A DNA stretch of 64,000 nt from Lentzea californiensis. GTDB lineage: Bacteria > Actinomycetota > Actinomycetes > Mycobacteriales > Pseudonocardiaceae. Each line of letters starts with the position of its first letter. Within the stretch, counting starts at the first letter, position 1. Positions 15,414 through 23,064 of the stretch are shown here, one piece after another. Made by a program: the position numbers and the translations under genes. Location of the stretch: the NCBI RefSeq assembly GCF_024648825.1, contig NZ_JANBBE010000007.1, positions 310,001 through 374,000 of the forward strand, given 5' to 3'. The notes under the pieces were generated by a model that worked only from the letters and a program-made list of their open reading frames with translations, did not search any database and was not told where the DNA came from.

Positions 15414-17023
15414 GGAAGCGTGCCAGGGTCAGTGCGTATCCAGCCATCGTGGCGTTCGACGCGGCGGAGAAGCGGATCGCCGCCCATCCGCTGTTCGCCG
15501 CCCTCAGCTCGTACGTGTTCCGGCGCTCCGAGCACCCGTGGGCCGACATCTCGCTCGACGGCAAGTTGCTCGCCCACCCGTCACGGCAGGCGAGCGAGGA
15601 CGAGTGGACGTGGGTGTTCGCGCATTGCCTGCTGCACCTGGGTTTCAGCACGCACTCCTGTGACGTCGTGCTCGACTTCCAGCCCGCGCTGAGGTTCGGC
15701 ACGCGGCCACCGTCGTGGGAACCGGGCAGGTGTGTGCGAGGCAAGGAGTCGGAGGCCCCGGAGAAGTGGGCGGAACGGTTCGCCGCCGGGCTGTCCAACG
15801 CCGCCGCGGCCGCGATCGACGTGGCGGGTGGAGCGCGGTCGTCGTTGACGGATTCGCGGCCGGTGCGGAGTGAATGGGAGCTCGCGCTCGGCTGGTTCGT
15901 GTCGAACTACCCGCTGCTGGGCGCGCTGGCGTCGACGATGAAGGTCGTGGCGGACGCGGAACTGGCGCGGGGCTGGGACATCTCGATCGCGGCGGTGTCC
16001 ACGGCCTCGGCCGAGATCTACGTGAACCCGCTGGCCGGCTTGACGAAGCAGGAGTGGCGGTTCGTGCTCGCGCACGAGATGCTGCACGCCGCGCTACGGC
16101 ACTGCGACCGGGTCGGCGGGCGCGATCCGTACCTGTGGAACATCGCCGCCGACTTCGTGGTGAACGGCTGGCTCGTCGAGATGGGCGTCGGCTCGCCACC
16201 GGAGGGCGTGCTGCACGACCCGGAACTGCGCGGCCTGTCGGCGGAGTCGGTGTACGACCGGATCGCGGTGGACCTGAGGCGGTACCGCAAGCTGCTGACC
16301 CTGCGCGGGAACCACCAGGGTGATCTGCTCGGCGAACCGTTGCGCGGACCCGCCCACGTGACGGATCTGGACGAGTTCTACCGGCGTGCCCTGCTGACCG
16401 GCCTGAGTTATCACACGTCGTCCCGCGGACTCCTGCCCGCCGGGCTGGTCGAGGAGATCAGGGCGCTGGAGCACCCGCCGCTGTCGTGGGACGCCCAGCT
16501 GGCGCGGTGGTTCGAGGAGTTCGTTCCGGCCGCGGAGAAACGCCGCAGCTACGCGCGTGCGTCACGGCGGCAAGCGTCCACTCCGGACATTCCGCGGCCC
16601 GGCTGGGTGCGGCCGGAGTCGCTGGAGGCACGGCCGACGTTCGGCGTCGTGCTCGACACGTCCGGTTCGATGGACCCCAGGCTGCTCGGCAAGGCGCTGG
16701 GCGCGATCGCCTCCTACGCCGCGGCACGTGACGTACCCGCCGCACGCGTGGTTTTCTGTGACGCGATGGCATATGACGCCGGATACGTGCCCGTCGAGGA
16801 CATCGCGGGCCGGGTGGCGGTGCGGGGGCGCGGCGGCACGGTGCTGCAGCCCGGCATCGACCTGCTCGAACGCGCGGACGACTTCCCCCCGGGCGGCCCG
16901 GTACTGGTGATCACCGACGGGGGGTGCGACGTGCTACGGATCCGGCGGGAGCACGCGTTCCTCGTACCGGCGGGCGCGCACCTGCCGTTCCGCGCGCGTG
17001 GCCCCGTGTTCCGGATGTCCTGA
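15410..17023 (+). CDS. DUF2201 putative metallopeptidase with C-terminal VWA-like domain
   Basis: The protein is 537 aa. The N-terminal 350 residues match the DUF2201 metallopeptidase-like domain, with the zincin helix LAHEMLHAALRH (His222, Glu223, His226) and an upstream helical segment. The C-terminal VWA-like domain starts near residue 405 with VVLDTSGSM (Asp416, Ser418, Ser420 of the MIDAS) and ends with VLVITDGG. It is translationally coupled to the MoxR-type ATPase, forming the usual ATPase plus VWA pair. The client is unknown. The stop overlaps the next start (TGATG). Confidence 0.82.
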   Translation: MRKRARVSAYPAIVAFDAAEKRIAAHPLFAALSSYVFRRSEHPWADISLDGKLLAHPSRQASEDEWTWVFAHCLLHLGFSTHSCDVVLDFQPALRFGTRPPSWEPGRCVRGKESEAPEKWAERFAAGLSNAAAAAIDVAGGARSSLTDSRPVRSEWELALGWFVSNYPLLGALASTMKVVADAELARGWDISIAAVSTASAEIYVNPLAGLTKQEWRFVLAHEMLHAALRHCDRVGGRDPYLWNIAADFVVNGWLVEMGVGSPPEGVLHDPELRGLSAESVYDRIAVDLRRYRKLLTLRGNHQGDLLGEPLRGPAHVTDLDEFYRRALLTGLSYHTSSRGLLPAGLVEEIRALEHPPLSWDAQLARWFEEFVPAAEKRRSYARASRRQASTPDIPRPGWVRPESLEARPTFGVVLDTSGSMDPRLLGKALGAIASYAAARDVPAARVVFCDAMAYDAGYVPVEDIAGRVAVRGRGGTVLQPGIDLLERADDFPPGGPVLVITDGGCDVLRIRREHAFLVPAGAHLPFRARGPVFRMS

Positions 17024-17691
17024 TGGAGATCGCCTGCGACGAGTCGGGGTCCGAGGGCGAGAAGCTCGTCGGCGGGGTCACGGCGGTCTTCGCGCACGCC
17101 GGGGTGTCGCTGTCCGAGGCCGAGGCTTCGGCGTGCGTCGAGGCACTGCGCCAGATGATCAGGTCACCTGCCTTGGAATACAAGGCGAACCACCTGCTTC
17201 GGACGAAGAACCGCTGGGTGCTGCTGTGGTTCCTCGGCCAGGACGGTCCGCTGGCCGGTCGTGCCCGCGTGCAACTGGTCGACAAACGGCGGTACCTGGC
17301 CTCACGGGTGCGGGCGGAGTTCGGCTCGGTGACCGGACCCCTGGAGCTGTACAACGACCTGCTGCGCGCCCGTGGGCCGCGCGGGGCGCTCGACCCGTTG
17401 TTCCCGGCGATCCTGCGGGCAGTGGCGCAGTGGGACGGGCCGGTGTCGATCGTGCACGACCAGCAGCTGTCGCTGACCGGCGGGCGGATCCAGCGGCTCA
17501 AAGAACTGGCTCCACGGCTGGAAAGCCTCACGCTGGTCGACTCGCAGCACGACGCTCGCGTGCAGGTCGCGGACTTCCTGGCGGGCATCGCGCGACGGGT
17601 CGCGGAGGAGGAACTGAACGGAAAGCCGGACCGAGAGGTGATCGAGTTGCTGATGCCGTTCGTCGTCGGGCCTACGATGTGGAATGCCTGA
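17023..17691 (+). CDS. DUF3800-like protein, possible RNase H-fold nuclease
   Basis: The protein is 222 aa. It opens with MEIACDESGSEGEK, matching the conserved acidic DESG start of DUF3800 proteins, and near the C-terminus has DSQHDARVQVADFLAG, the late Asp/Gln-Ala-Asp block of the same family. DUF3800 proteins are predicted RNase H-like nucleases often found in mobile or defence contexts. ATG 17023 lies within the upstream stop. The last 8 bases overlap the methyltransferase start. The family assignment rests on motifs only. Confidence 0.65.
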   Translation: MEIACDESGSEGEKLVGGVTAVFAHAGVSLSEAEASACVEALRQMIRSPALEYKANHLLRTKNRWVLLWFLGQDGPLAGRARVQLVDKRRYLASRVRAEFGSVTGPLELYNDLLRARGPRGALDPLFPAILRAVAQWDGPVSIVHDQQLSLTGGRIQRLKELAPRLESLTLVDSQHDARVQVADFLAGIARRVAEEELNGKPDREVIELLMPFVVGPTMWNA

Positions 17692-18382
17692 CGCCATATT
17701 CGCCGACCCCCGGTTGGCAAAAATCTACGACGCCTTCGACGGGCCACGCCTGGACCTGGACTTATATCTCGGGATCGCGGCCGAGGTCGAGGCGAGGAGC
17801 GTGCTCGACGTCGGGTGCGGTACAGGACGTCTGGCTGTGTTGCTCGCCTCATCCGGCCGGACGGTCGTCGGGGTGGATCCGGCGCTGGCCTCACTGGAGA
17901 TCGCTCGCGCCAAGGACTCCCGGGTCACCTGGATCCACGGCGACGCCACCACGTTGCCCCAGATGTCGGTAGACCTCGCCACGATGACCGGAAACGTGGC
18001 GCAGGTGTTCCTCGGCGACGACTGGGAGGCCACGCTGCGGGGCGTGCACGGTGCGCTGCGACCCGGCGGGCACTTCGCGTTCGAGACGCGGCGGCCGGAG
18101 GAACGAGCCTGGGAGGACTGGGCGCGGGTGAAGCCGCGGGTGCTGGTCGGCGTGCGCGAGGAGTTCGACCTGCTCGAGGTGAGCATGCCGTTCGTGTCCT
18201 TCCGCCACACCTACGGTTTCCCGGACGGCTCGGTGATCACCTCGGACTCGACGCTGCGGTTCCGCTCGCGCGCGGAGGTCAGCCACAGCCTCGTGCGCTG
18301 CGGCTTCGAGGTCGTCGACGTGCGGGACGCACCGGACCGGCCGGGCCGGGAACACGTGTTCCTGGCGCGCAAGGTCAGCTGA
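17684..18382 (+). CDS. Class I SAM-dependent methyltransferase
   Basis: The protein is 232 aa. Motif I is SVLDVGCGTGRLAVLL near residue 38, the acidic end of beta-2 is VVGVDPA, and motif III surrounds ALRPGGHFAFETR near residue 120. The closest general type is the methyltransferase-25/11 small-molecule group; no nucleic-acid recognition domain is visible. It overlaps the DUF3800-like gene by 8 bases, so it belongs to the same operon. The substrate is unknown. The last 8 bases overlap a convergent gene. Confidence 0.85.
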   Translation: MPDAIFADPRLAKIYDAFDGPRLDLDLYLGIAAEVEARSVLDVGCGTGRLAVLLASSGRTVVGVDPALASLEIARAKDSRVTWIHGDATTLPQMSVDLATMTGNVAQVFLGDDWEATLRGVHGALRPGGHFAFETRRPEERAWEDWARVKPRVLVGVREEFDLLEVSMPFVSFRHTYGFPDGSVITSDSTLRFRSRAEVSHSLVRCGFEVVDVRDAPDRPGREHVFLARKVS

Positions 18383-18713
18383 CGAGCACCGGCTGCTTCC
18401 AGGCCTGCACCAGCCACGGCAGGATCCTGGGCAGGCGGTCGGCCACGATGTCGTGCAGCACCAGCACGATCCGGCCGGTGCGGGCAGGGCCGGCGTCGAG
18501 CCACACCAGGTGCATCAGGACGCCGGTCTGCAGGTCGAGCCCCGCCTCCGCCTCCGCGAGGGCCGCGGGGGTGGCGGCGGCGGGATCCGCGACCTCGTGG
18601 TGCGCGAAGCCGGAACGGCACAGCTCAGGATGCAGTTCCACCAGGGACTGCATGGCGGCGGCGAGACGTCCGACGCCCAGCCCTGCCCGAACCTGCACCG
18701 TAATGGTTCTCAC
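18375..18713 (-). CDS. Condensation-domain-like fragment protein under an iron box
   Basis: This protein of about 112 aa resembles the N-terminal half of an NRPS condensation domain (AAAMQSLVELHPELCRSGF, then a GVLMHLVWLDAG strand). The catalytic HHxxxDG is degenerate: HDIVADR, with the second His and the Gly lost. No adenylation or carrier domain is present. GTG 18713 is preferred because an IdeR/DmdR-like iron box lies immediately upstream (18715-18733) and TAGGCT is placed for a leaderless transcript. An upstream in-frame ATG at 18770 would run through the operator. It may be a stand-alone accessory protein for siderophore assembly or a remnant. Confidence 0.55.
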   Translation of the reverse strand: MRTITVQVRAGLGVGRLAAAMQSLVELHPELCRSGFAHHEVADPAAATPAALAEAEAGLDLQTGVLMHLVWLDAGPARTGRIVLVLHDIVADRLPRILPWLVQAWKQPVLVS

Positions 18714-18714
18714 G

Positions 18715-18733
18715 TTAGGAGAGCCTAACCTAG
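18715..18733 (-). promoter_or_regulatory. Iron box (IdeR/DmdR-type operator)
   Basis: The site reads TTAGGAGAGCCTAACCTAG on the plus strand and matches 15 of 19 positions of the actinobacterial iron-box consensus TTAGGTTAGGCTAACCTAA. It sits between the condensation-like gene and the end of the next minus-strand gene, directly before the GTG, where bound regulator would block transcription when iron is plentiful. Confidence 0.7.
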
Positions 18734-19167
18734 GCCCACCCGGGATCGCGTCCGCTGAGTCCCAGGACACGGTCGAGCAGAGGCGCGTTCGAGCCGACCT
18801 CCACCGCGGCTCCGAAGAGCGAGCCGTCCCGGTCGTCCGGGCCGATCGACGACACGTTGCCGTGGACGACCTGGAGCAGGTCCTCCTCGACCTCGAACGG
18901 CTGCCCGGTCGCCTTCGCGAGTTCTGCCAGCCGCTGTGGAACGGACTCGCGGAAGTCGAGCGGCAGCCGGGACGCGTCGCCGGAACCCGCGCCTTCCAGC
19001 GGGGTCTTCAGCGCCGCCATCGTGAACGCGACGGACAGGCCGTTCACGTGGTCGAGCAGGTCGCCGACGGTGTAGCCGGGGCACGGGGTCGGCGCCTTCA
19101 GGTCGCCGTCCGTCACGGTGCGCACGAGGCCCGCGAGCCGGTCCGCCGCCGGGGTCAGGTCGAACAT
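18730..19167 (-). CDS. TIGR03086/mycothiol-type DinB-fold protein with internal deletion
   Basis: The protein is 145 aa; family members are usually about 190. The N-terminus is typical (PTPCPGYTVGDLLDHVNGLS), as is the C-terminus (ATGQPFEVEEDLLQ, LFGAAVEV, APLLDRVLGLSGRDPGW). Between RLAELA and KATGQPF roughly 40-50 residues are missing, including the segment with the conserved Asp-Glu and VHGWD residues that complete the metal site. The frame is intact. It is probably inactive as a metal enzyme or in early decay. ATG 19167 overlaps the stop of the upstream gene (TGATG). Confidence 0.7.
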   Translation of the reverse strand: MFDLTPAADRLAGLVRTVTDGDLKAPTPCPGYTVGDLLDHVNGLSVAFTMAALKTPLEGAGSGDASRLPLDFRESVPQRLAELAKATGQPFEVEEDLLQVVHGNVSSIGPDDRDGSLFGAAVEVGSNAPLLDRVLGLSGRDPGWA

Positions 19168-19577
19168 CAGTAACCGTCTCCGCCCCAGAACTGCTCCTCC
19201 AGCGTGTCCGCGGTACCGGCGAGCAGCTGGAGCGGGTCGGTGAACTCGTGGATGTCGAGGTCCTTGAGCGGCAGCGAGTGCCGCACCACGACGTGCTCCC
19301 CCATGATCGCGAGGCCGCACGCGACGGTGGAGTTGCCGACCTCCGCCAGCACCGCCCGCAGGTCGACGTCCTTGGCCAACCCGCACGGGGACGCGATCTG
19401 CACCCACTCGTGCATCTTGTCGAGCACTTCCCGGACGATGATCACGACCTGCGTGCGGTCGTCCTCGTCCTCCTCCACGTCTCCGAAGGTGCAGAGGATC
19501 CTCAGTTCCTCGCCCTCGTCGTGGATGACGTCGTACGTGGCGCGGACGTAATCCGCGAGGTCTCCCCAACTCGCCAT
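19167..19577 (-). CDS. Conserved acidic protein of unknown function
   Basis: This soluble 136-aa protein is rich in Asp/Glu (VEEDEDDRTQVVIIV), with an alternating strand-helix pattern (VREVLDKMHEWVQIASP, VVVRHSLPLKDLD). The layout loosely resembles YbjN or type-III-secretion-chaperone folds, but no family can be named with confidence. The ATG at 19577 lies 76 bases inside the 3' end of the upstream DUF998 gene, and the stop overlaps the DinB-fold gene, so all three are probably co-transcribed. Confidence 0.65.
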   Translation of the reverse strand: MASWGDLADYVRATYDVIHDEGEELRILCTFGDVEEDEDDRTQVVIIVREVLDKMHEWVQIASPCGLAKDVDLRAVLAEVGNSTVACGLAIMGEHVVVRHSLPLKDLDIHEFTDPLQLLAGTADTLEEQFWGGDGY

Positions 19578-20272
19578 GGCGCAACCCTACTTGCCGCGAC
19601 GGCCCACAGCCCGACCACGAGCACAGCGCCCACCTCGGCGATGAGCAAGATCCTCTCTATGTAGCCCAACGGGAACACGCGCCACCACCGAACGTCGGAC
19701 ACCATGCCCAGCACAATGGCGTACAAGATCGGCATGAATGCGACAACGCTCAACAAACCGGACGCCATCGTCCACCGCGCGTGTTTCCCCCACACGTGGT
19801 CCCGCAGCCACGGCCGCGCGAGCAGGATGACGGCGATCGGCAGGCTGACGAACGCGAGCATGCTGCCGAACCGGTGGATGCTGCCGCTGAGCTCGTTGGT
19901 GCCCATGGCCCAGTTCGTCTTCGGGAACACCACCACGAGGAACAGGCCGGCCGACCACAGGGCGAGCGCGATCGAGCCGCCGGACCACCACCTCGTCAGC
20001 CCCTTGTGCGCCAGCACGCCGAGGATCGCGAGCGATCCGACGGCCAGCAGCACCACGGCGACGTCGAAGACCAGGCGGTAGTCGCCCAGGGCGTACTCGC
20101 TGATCGTGCGCCGCAGCGAACCGGCGGTCAGGTCCAGCAGACCGACCATGGTGATCGTCGCGACGACGGCGAGCGAACCGCCGATGGCGGCCAGGCGAGG
20201 TAGGAGCACGTAACGGACAACGTCCCGGCGAACGCGCGGGGTTCCTGGGTTCAGGAACCCGACAGGTCGCAC
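19502..20272 (-). CDS. DUF998 integral membrane protein
   Basis: This 256-aa membrane protein has about six predicted helices. The DUF998 hallmark RRTISEYALGDYRLVFD follows the first helix (IGGSLAVVATITMVGLLDL), and the family pattern of Asn/His in later loops is present (FPKTNWAMG, SIHRFGSM). Its function is unknown in any organism. The GTG at 20272 starts 9 bases after the SDR gene stop but has a weak ribosome site; a GTG just before LLPRLAAIGG is an alternative. The 3' end overlaps the next gene by 76 bases, with a Ser/Thr/Arg-rich tail that may be dispensable. Confidence 0.75.
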   Translation of the reverse strand: MRPVGFLNPGTPRVRRDVVRYVLLPRLAAIGGSLAVVATITMVGLLDLTAGSLRRTISEYALGDYRLVFDVAVVLLAVGSLAILGVLAHKGLTRWWSGGSIALALWSAGLFLVVVFPKTNWAMGTNELSGSIHRFGSMLAFVSLPIAVILLARPWLRDHVWGKHARWTMASGLLSVVAFMPILYAIVLGMVSDVRWWRVFPLGYIERILLIAEVGAVLVVGLWAVAASRVAPWRVGETSRITSAPRTTSSTTRARN

Positions 20273-20281
20273 CTGACAGGA

Positions 20282-21025
20282 TCAGCCGAAGACGCTCCCG
20301 CACGTGATGTTGACCTGCGCTCCCGTGATCGCGCGCCCCCAGTCCGAGGCAGCGAACACCGCCGTCCGCCCCACGTCGCCGAGCGTCGCCGCCCGCCCGA
20401 GCAGCGTGTCGCCGACGATGTCCTCCTCGATGGGCGCCCGGTGCTCCGCCGGCACCGACTCGGGGATGCCTCCGGTCTGCAGGGTCACCACCCGCACGCC
20501 GCGCGGGCCGAGCTCGGCCGCGAGCTGGCGCCGCATCGACTCCACGGCGTCGAACGCCGCGAGCAGACCGCCGAGCTGCCACTTCCGGTGCGCCGACGGC
20601 TCACCGGTGCCGCCGAAGAACAGGATGACGCCGGAACGCTGCCGGATCATGTGCCGGGCCGCCGCCCTGGCCGTGAGGAACTTCGACCGGACCGCCGACA
20701 CGACGGGACTCAGGTAGTCGTCGACGCTCATCTCGACCATCGGCGTGCCCTGGACGTCGTCGTCGGTGGTGACGTTGACGGAGATGTCGATCCGTTCGAA
20801 CGCGGCGGCGTGCCGGTCCACCGCCTGCTCGTCGAGCGCGTCGACCACGGCGTACTCGGCGCCGAGCTCGGCGGCTTTCGCCTTGAGCGTCGCCTCCGTG
20901 CGGCCGGCCAGGTGCACCCTGGCGCCGGCCTCGGTGAACGCGGCGGCGATCGCGCCGCCCACGTTGCCCGCACCGCCGTAGATGACTGCGGTCTTCCCGT
21001 TGAGGTTCATCGGCTCGCCGGTCAT
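20282..21025 (-). CDS. Atypical short-chain dehydrogenase/reductase
   Basis: The protein is 247 aa with a Rossmann fold. The cofactor glycine motif is shifted (YGGAGNVGGAIA near residue 17), and AGRTEATLKA suggests NADP preference. The classical Ser and YxxxK catalytic set is not visible: the expected region reads FFGGTGEPSAHRKWQLGG with no Tyr. The C-terminal GAQVNITCG is typical of SDRs. It may reduce a carbonyl with other residues or only bind cofactor. ATG 21025 or 21010 may be the true start. Confidence 0.8.
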   Translation of the reverse strand: MTGEPMNLNGKTAVIYGGAGNVGGAIAAAFTEAGARVHLAGRTEATLKAKAAELGAEYAVVDALDEQAVDRHAAAFERIDISVNVTTDDDVQGTPMVEMSVDDYLSPVVSAVRSKFLTARAAARHMIRQRSGVILFFGGTGEPSAHRKWQLGGLLAAFDAVESMRRQLAAELGPRGVRVVTLQTGGIPESVPAEHRAPIEEDIVGDTLLGRAATLGDVGRTAVFAASDWGRAITGAQVNITCGSVFG

Positions 21026-21042
21026 GGCGTCGAGGCTAACTC

Positions 21043-21900
21043 CTACCGCAGCGCCACGCCCGCCTCGGCCGCGACCGCCTCGGCCACCGCGGTCAGCGCC
21101 GGCGAGTCGAGCTTCCACTGCTGCCAGTACAGCGGCACGGAGATGGTGCGGCCCGGCACGAGGTCGACGAGGCCGTCCTGGAGTTGTTGCGGTGGAACCA
21201 TTCCCCAGCCGAGGCCCGCCACGATCGCCCGGACGTACACCTCGGACGACGGCACGTAGTGGCGGTGGTCCGAGGCGCCGCGACCACGGGTCAGCGTGCG
21301 CACGAAACGGTCCTGCAGGTCGTCGTTGCGGTCGAACACGACGACCGGCGCGTCCGGCAGCCACGACTTCGGCGGACCGTCCTCGTGACGCTCCAGAAAC
21401 GACTCCGAAGCCATTGCCGCGTAACGGATCTCGCCCAGCTTGGTCACCGAGCAGCCCGCCACCGGCTCGCGCGAGGACGTCACCGCCGCCATCACCAGAC
21501 CCTGCCGCAGCAACGCCGTCGTGTGGTCCTGGTCCTCACGATGGAGGTCGAAGGAGATCCGCAGGTCAGGTGACACCCGTTGCAGCGCGGGCAGGAACCA
21601 CGTGGCGAGCGAGTCGGCGTTCACCGCGATGGGCACCCGCGCGACCGCGTCCTCGCCGAGTGCCGCGTCGAGGTCCTGGTCCAGGGCGAGCAGTTGGCGA
21701 CCGTAGCGGACGATCACCTCGCCCGACGGCGTCAGCCGCACCGGGCGCGCCCGCACCAGCAGCACGCGGCCCGTCCGTTGTTCCAGGGCCTTGATGCGTT
21801 GCGAGACAGCGGAAGGCGTGACGTGCAGCGCGGTGGCCGCCGCGTCGAACGTGCCCGCGTCGACGACCGCGAGCAGCGTCCGCACCAGGTCGAGATCCAT
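21043..21900 (-). CDS. lysG: LysR-type regulator, ArgP/LysG
   Basis: The protein is 285 aa. The N-terminal winged helix is typical (DLVRTLLAVVDAGTFDAAATAL, VTPSAVSQRIKALE), followed by an effector-binding domain that fits ArgP/LysG proteins (VNADSLATWFLPAL). It lies divergent to a LysE exporter, the standard LysG-LysE arrangement in which lysine or arginine triggers export. ATG 21900 is preferred; a GTG directly before it adds one residue. Confidence 0.9.
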   Translation of the reverse strand: MDLDLVRTLLAVVDAGTFDAAATALHVTPSAVSQRIKALEQRTGRVLLVRARPVRLTPSGEVIVRYGRQLLALDQDLDAALGEDAVARVPIAVNADSLATWFLPALQRVSPDLRISFDLHREDQDHTTALLRQGLVMAAVTSSREPVAGCSVTKLGEIRYAAMASESFLERHEDGPPKSWLPDAPVVVFDRNDDLQDRFVRTLTRGRGASDHRHYVPSSEVYVRAIVAGLGWGMVPPQQLQDGLVDLVPGRTISVPLYWQQWKLDSPALTAVAEAVAAEAGVALR

Positions 21901-21960
21901 CACAGCGGCTAATGGTACTTAAGAATCTTTAGCTGGTTTCATCAAGACCGCGTAAATACC
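21901..21960. promoter_or_regulatory. lysG-lysE divergent promoter/operator
   Basis: The region is only 60 bases and markedly AT-rich compared with its surroundings (ACTTAAGAATCTTTAG core at about 21917-21932). The LysG operator and both promoters must lie here. Confidence 0.6.
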
Positions 21961-22548
21961 GTGGAACCCGTGACTGACCTGCTGCTCGGCTTCGGCACCA
22001 TGATGACCCTGATCGTCGCGATCGGCGCGCAGAACGCTTTCGTGCTGCGGCAAGGACTTCGCCGGCAAGCGGTCGTGAGGGTCGTCGCCGTGTGCGCCCT
22101 CTCGGACGCGATCCTGGTCGCGGTGGGCGTCGCCGGCTTCGGCGTGATCGTGAAGAAGTTCCCACAGGCCATCACGGTCGCCGCGGTCCTGGGCGGGATC
22201 TTCCTGCTGGGATACGGGTTCCTGGCGGCGCGCAGGGCGTTCAGGCCCTCGGCGTTGAACGCCGGAACGGAGACGAGCAGCCGGCCCGTGCTGACGGCGC
22301 TCGCGCTGACGTGGCTCAACCCGCACGTCTACCTCGACACGCTGGTGCTCCTCGGCTCGATCGCGGCCGGCCGCTGGCTGTTCGGGATCGGCGCGGTGAC
22401 GGCGAGCATCACCTGGTTCGTCGCGCTCGGGTTCGGCGCGCGGCTGCTCAGCCCGTTGTTCGCGAAGCCCCGCGCGTGGCGGGTGCTGGACGGCCTGATC
22501 GCCGCCGTGATGATCACTCTCGGGGTGGCCCTGATCGCCGGGTCGTGA
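21961..22548 (+). CDS. lysE: LysE/ArgO amino-acid exporter
   Basis: This 195-aa membrane exporter of basic amino acids has five to six predicted helices. The LysE signature GAQNAFVLRQGLRRQ is near residue 22, and LTWLNPHVYLDTLVLLG near residue 120 is the conserved second-half motif. GTG 21961 is used; a second GTG three codons later is possible. Expression is probably controlled by the divergent LysG. Confidence 0.92.
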   Translation: MEPVTDLLLGFGTMMTLIVAIGAQNAFVLRQGLRRQAVVRVVAVCALSDAILVAVGVAGFGVIVKKFPQAITVAAVLGGIFLLGYGFLAARRAFRPSALNAGTETSSRPVLTALALTWLNPHVYLDTLVLLGSIAAGRWLFGIGAVTASITWFVALGFGARLLSPLFAKPRAWRVLDGLIAAVMITLGVALIAGS

Positions 22549-22681
22549 TCATCACCAGCACCGCCGCGACGGCCAGGACACCGCTCGTCACGGGTGCCGC
22601 CGCCCCGGCGAGAAGGGACGCCGAAGCGAGCCCCGCGCTGACCAGAGCACCGATGACGACCCGAGGCCGAAGATCATCCAC
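22514..22681 (-). CDS. Small two-helix membrane protein, hypothetical
   Basis: This product of about 55 aa has two hydrophobic helices (VVIGALVSAGLASASLLAG and VLAVAAVLVMI) and a basic tail. It overlaps the end of lysE on the opposite strand by 35 bases. GTG 22681 has AGGG about 9 bases upstream; an ATG at 22711 adds ten residues. No family was recognised. Confidence 0.4.
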   Translation of the reverse strand: MDDLRPRVVIGALVSAGLASASLLAGAAAPVTSGVLAVAAVLVMITTRRSGPPRE

Positions 22682-22759
22682 GTTCTCGACCCTAGCCCAC
22701 GACACGCGCATATTGGGTGGTGATCCAGACTTCACCACCACATGTAGTATCTGCCGCGC

Positions 22760-22942
22760 TAGTGGTTCACGGGCTCGGATCAACCGGGCCGGTGAGGCAA
22801 GAGGGAACCCGGTGGGAATCCGGGACTGCCCCGCAGCGGTGAGTGGGAACGAAAGCCGTCAACGAAGCACTGGGTCGCGAGACCTGGGAAGCGACGGCCG
22901 GTAGGCGCCAGAGGTACGCCCACGAGTCCGAAGACCTGCCAT
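22760..22942 (+). ncRNA. Cobalamin (AdoCbl) riboswitch
   Basis: The conserved elements appear in the expected order. GAGGGAACCCGGTGGGAATCC starts at 22801 and the ACTGCCCCGCAGCGGT core at 22825. The GGGAACG/AAAGCCGTC junction, CACTGG, and TGGGAAGCG/GGCCGGTAGGCGC follow. The B12-box-like CGAGTCCGAAGACCTGCC is at 22923-22940. It sits about 120 bases before nrdA. In Streptomyces the same kind of element represses the B12-independent class I reductase when cobalamin is present and a class II enzyme is available; the same role is inferred here. Confidence 0.93.
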
Positions 22943-22946
22943 TGGT

Positions 22947-23031
22947 GTGCGCGCAAGCCTGCGCGCACGACACGGTGCCCCGAGGGAGGGCGGCTGTGTG
23001 CACCAGTGGTGGCGACCGCTGGTGCGCGCAC
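22947..23031 (+). promoter_or_regulatory. Riboswitch expression platform with competing hairpins
   Basis: GTGCGCGCA at 22947-22955 can pair perfectly with TGCGCGCAC at 22960-22968, or with an identical TGCGCGCAC at 23023-23031. The second copy is also the 3' arm of another hairpin (22996-23009 with 23016-23029). The alternatives are mutually exclusive and end about 30 bases before the nrdA start. Confidence 0.6.
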
Positions 23032-23064
23032 GCGTTTCCTCGGGCCGATCTCGGAGGAGAGAGC

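Noticed and set aside
20241..20258. Palindrome GTTCCTGGGTTCAGGAAC as an operator
   Set aside because: It lies within the first codons of the DUF998 gene inside an operon; without a second site or conservation it is not supported.
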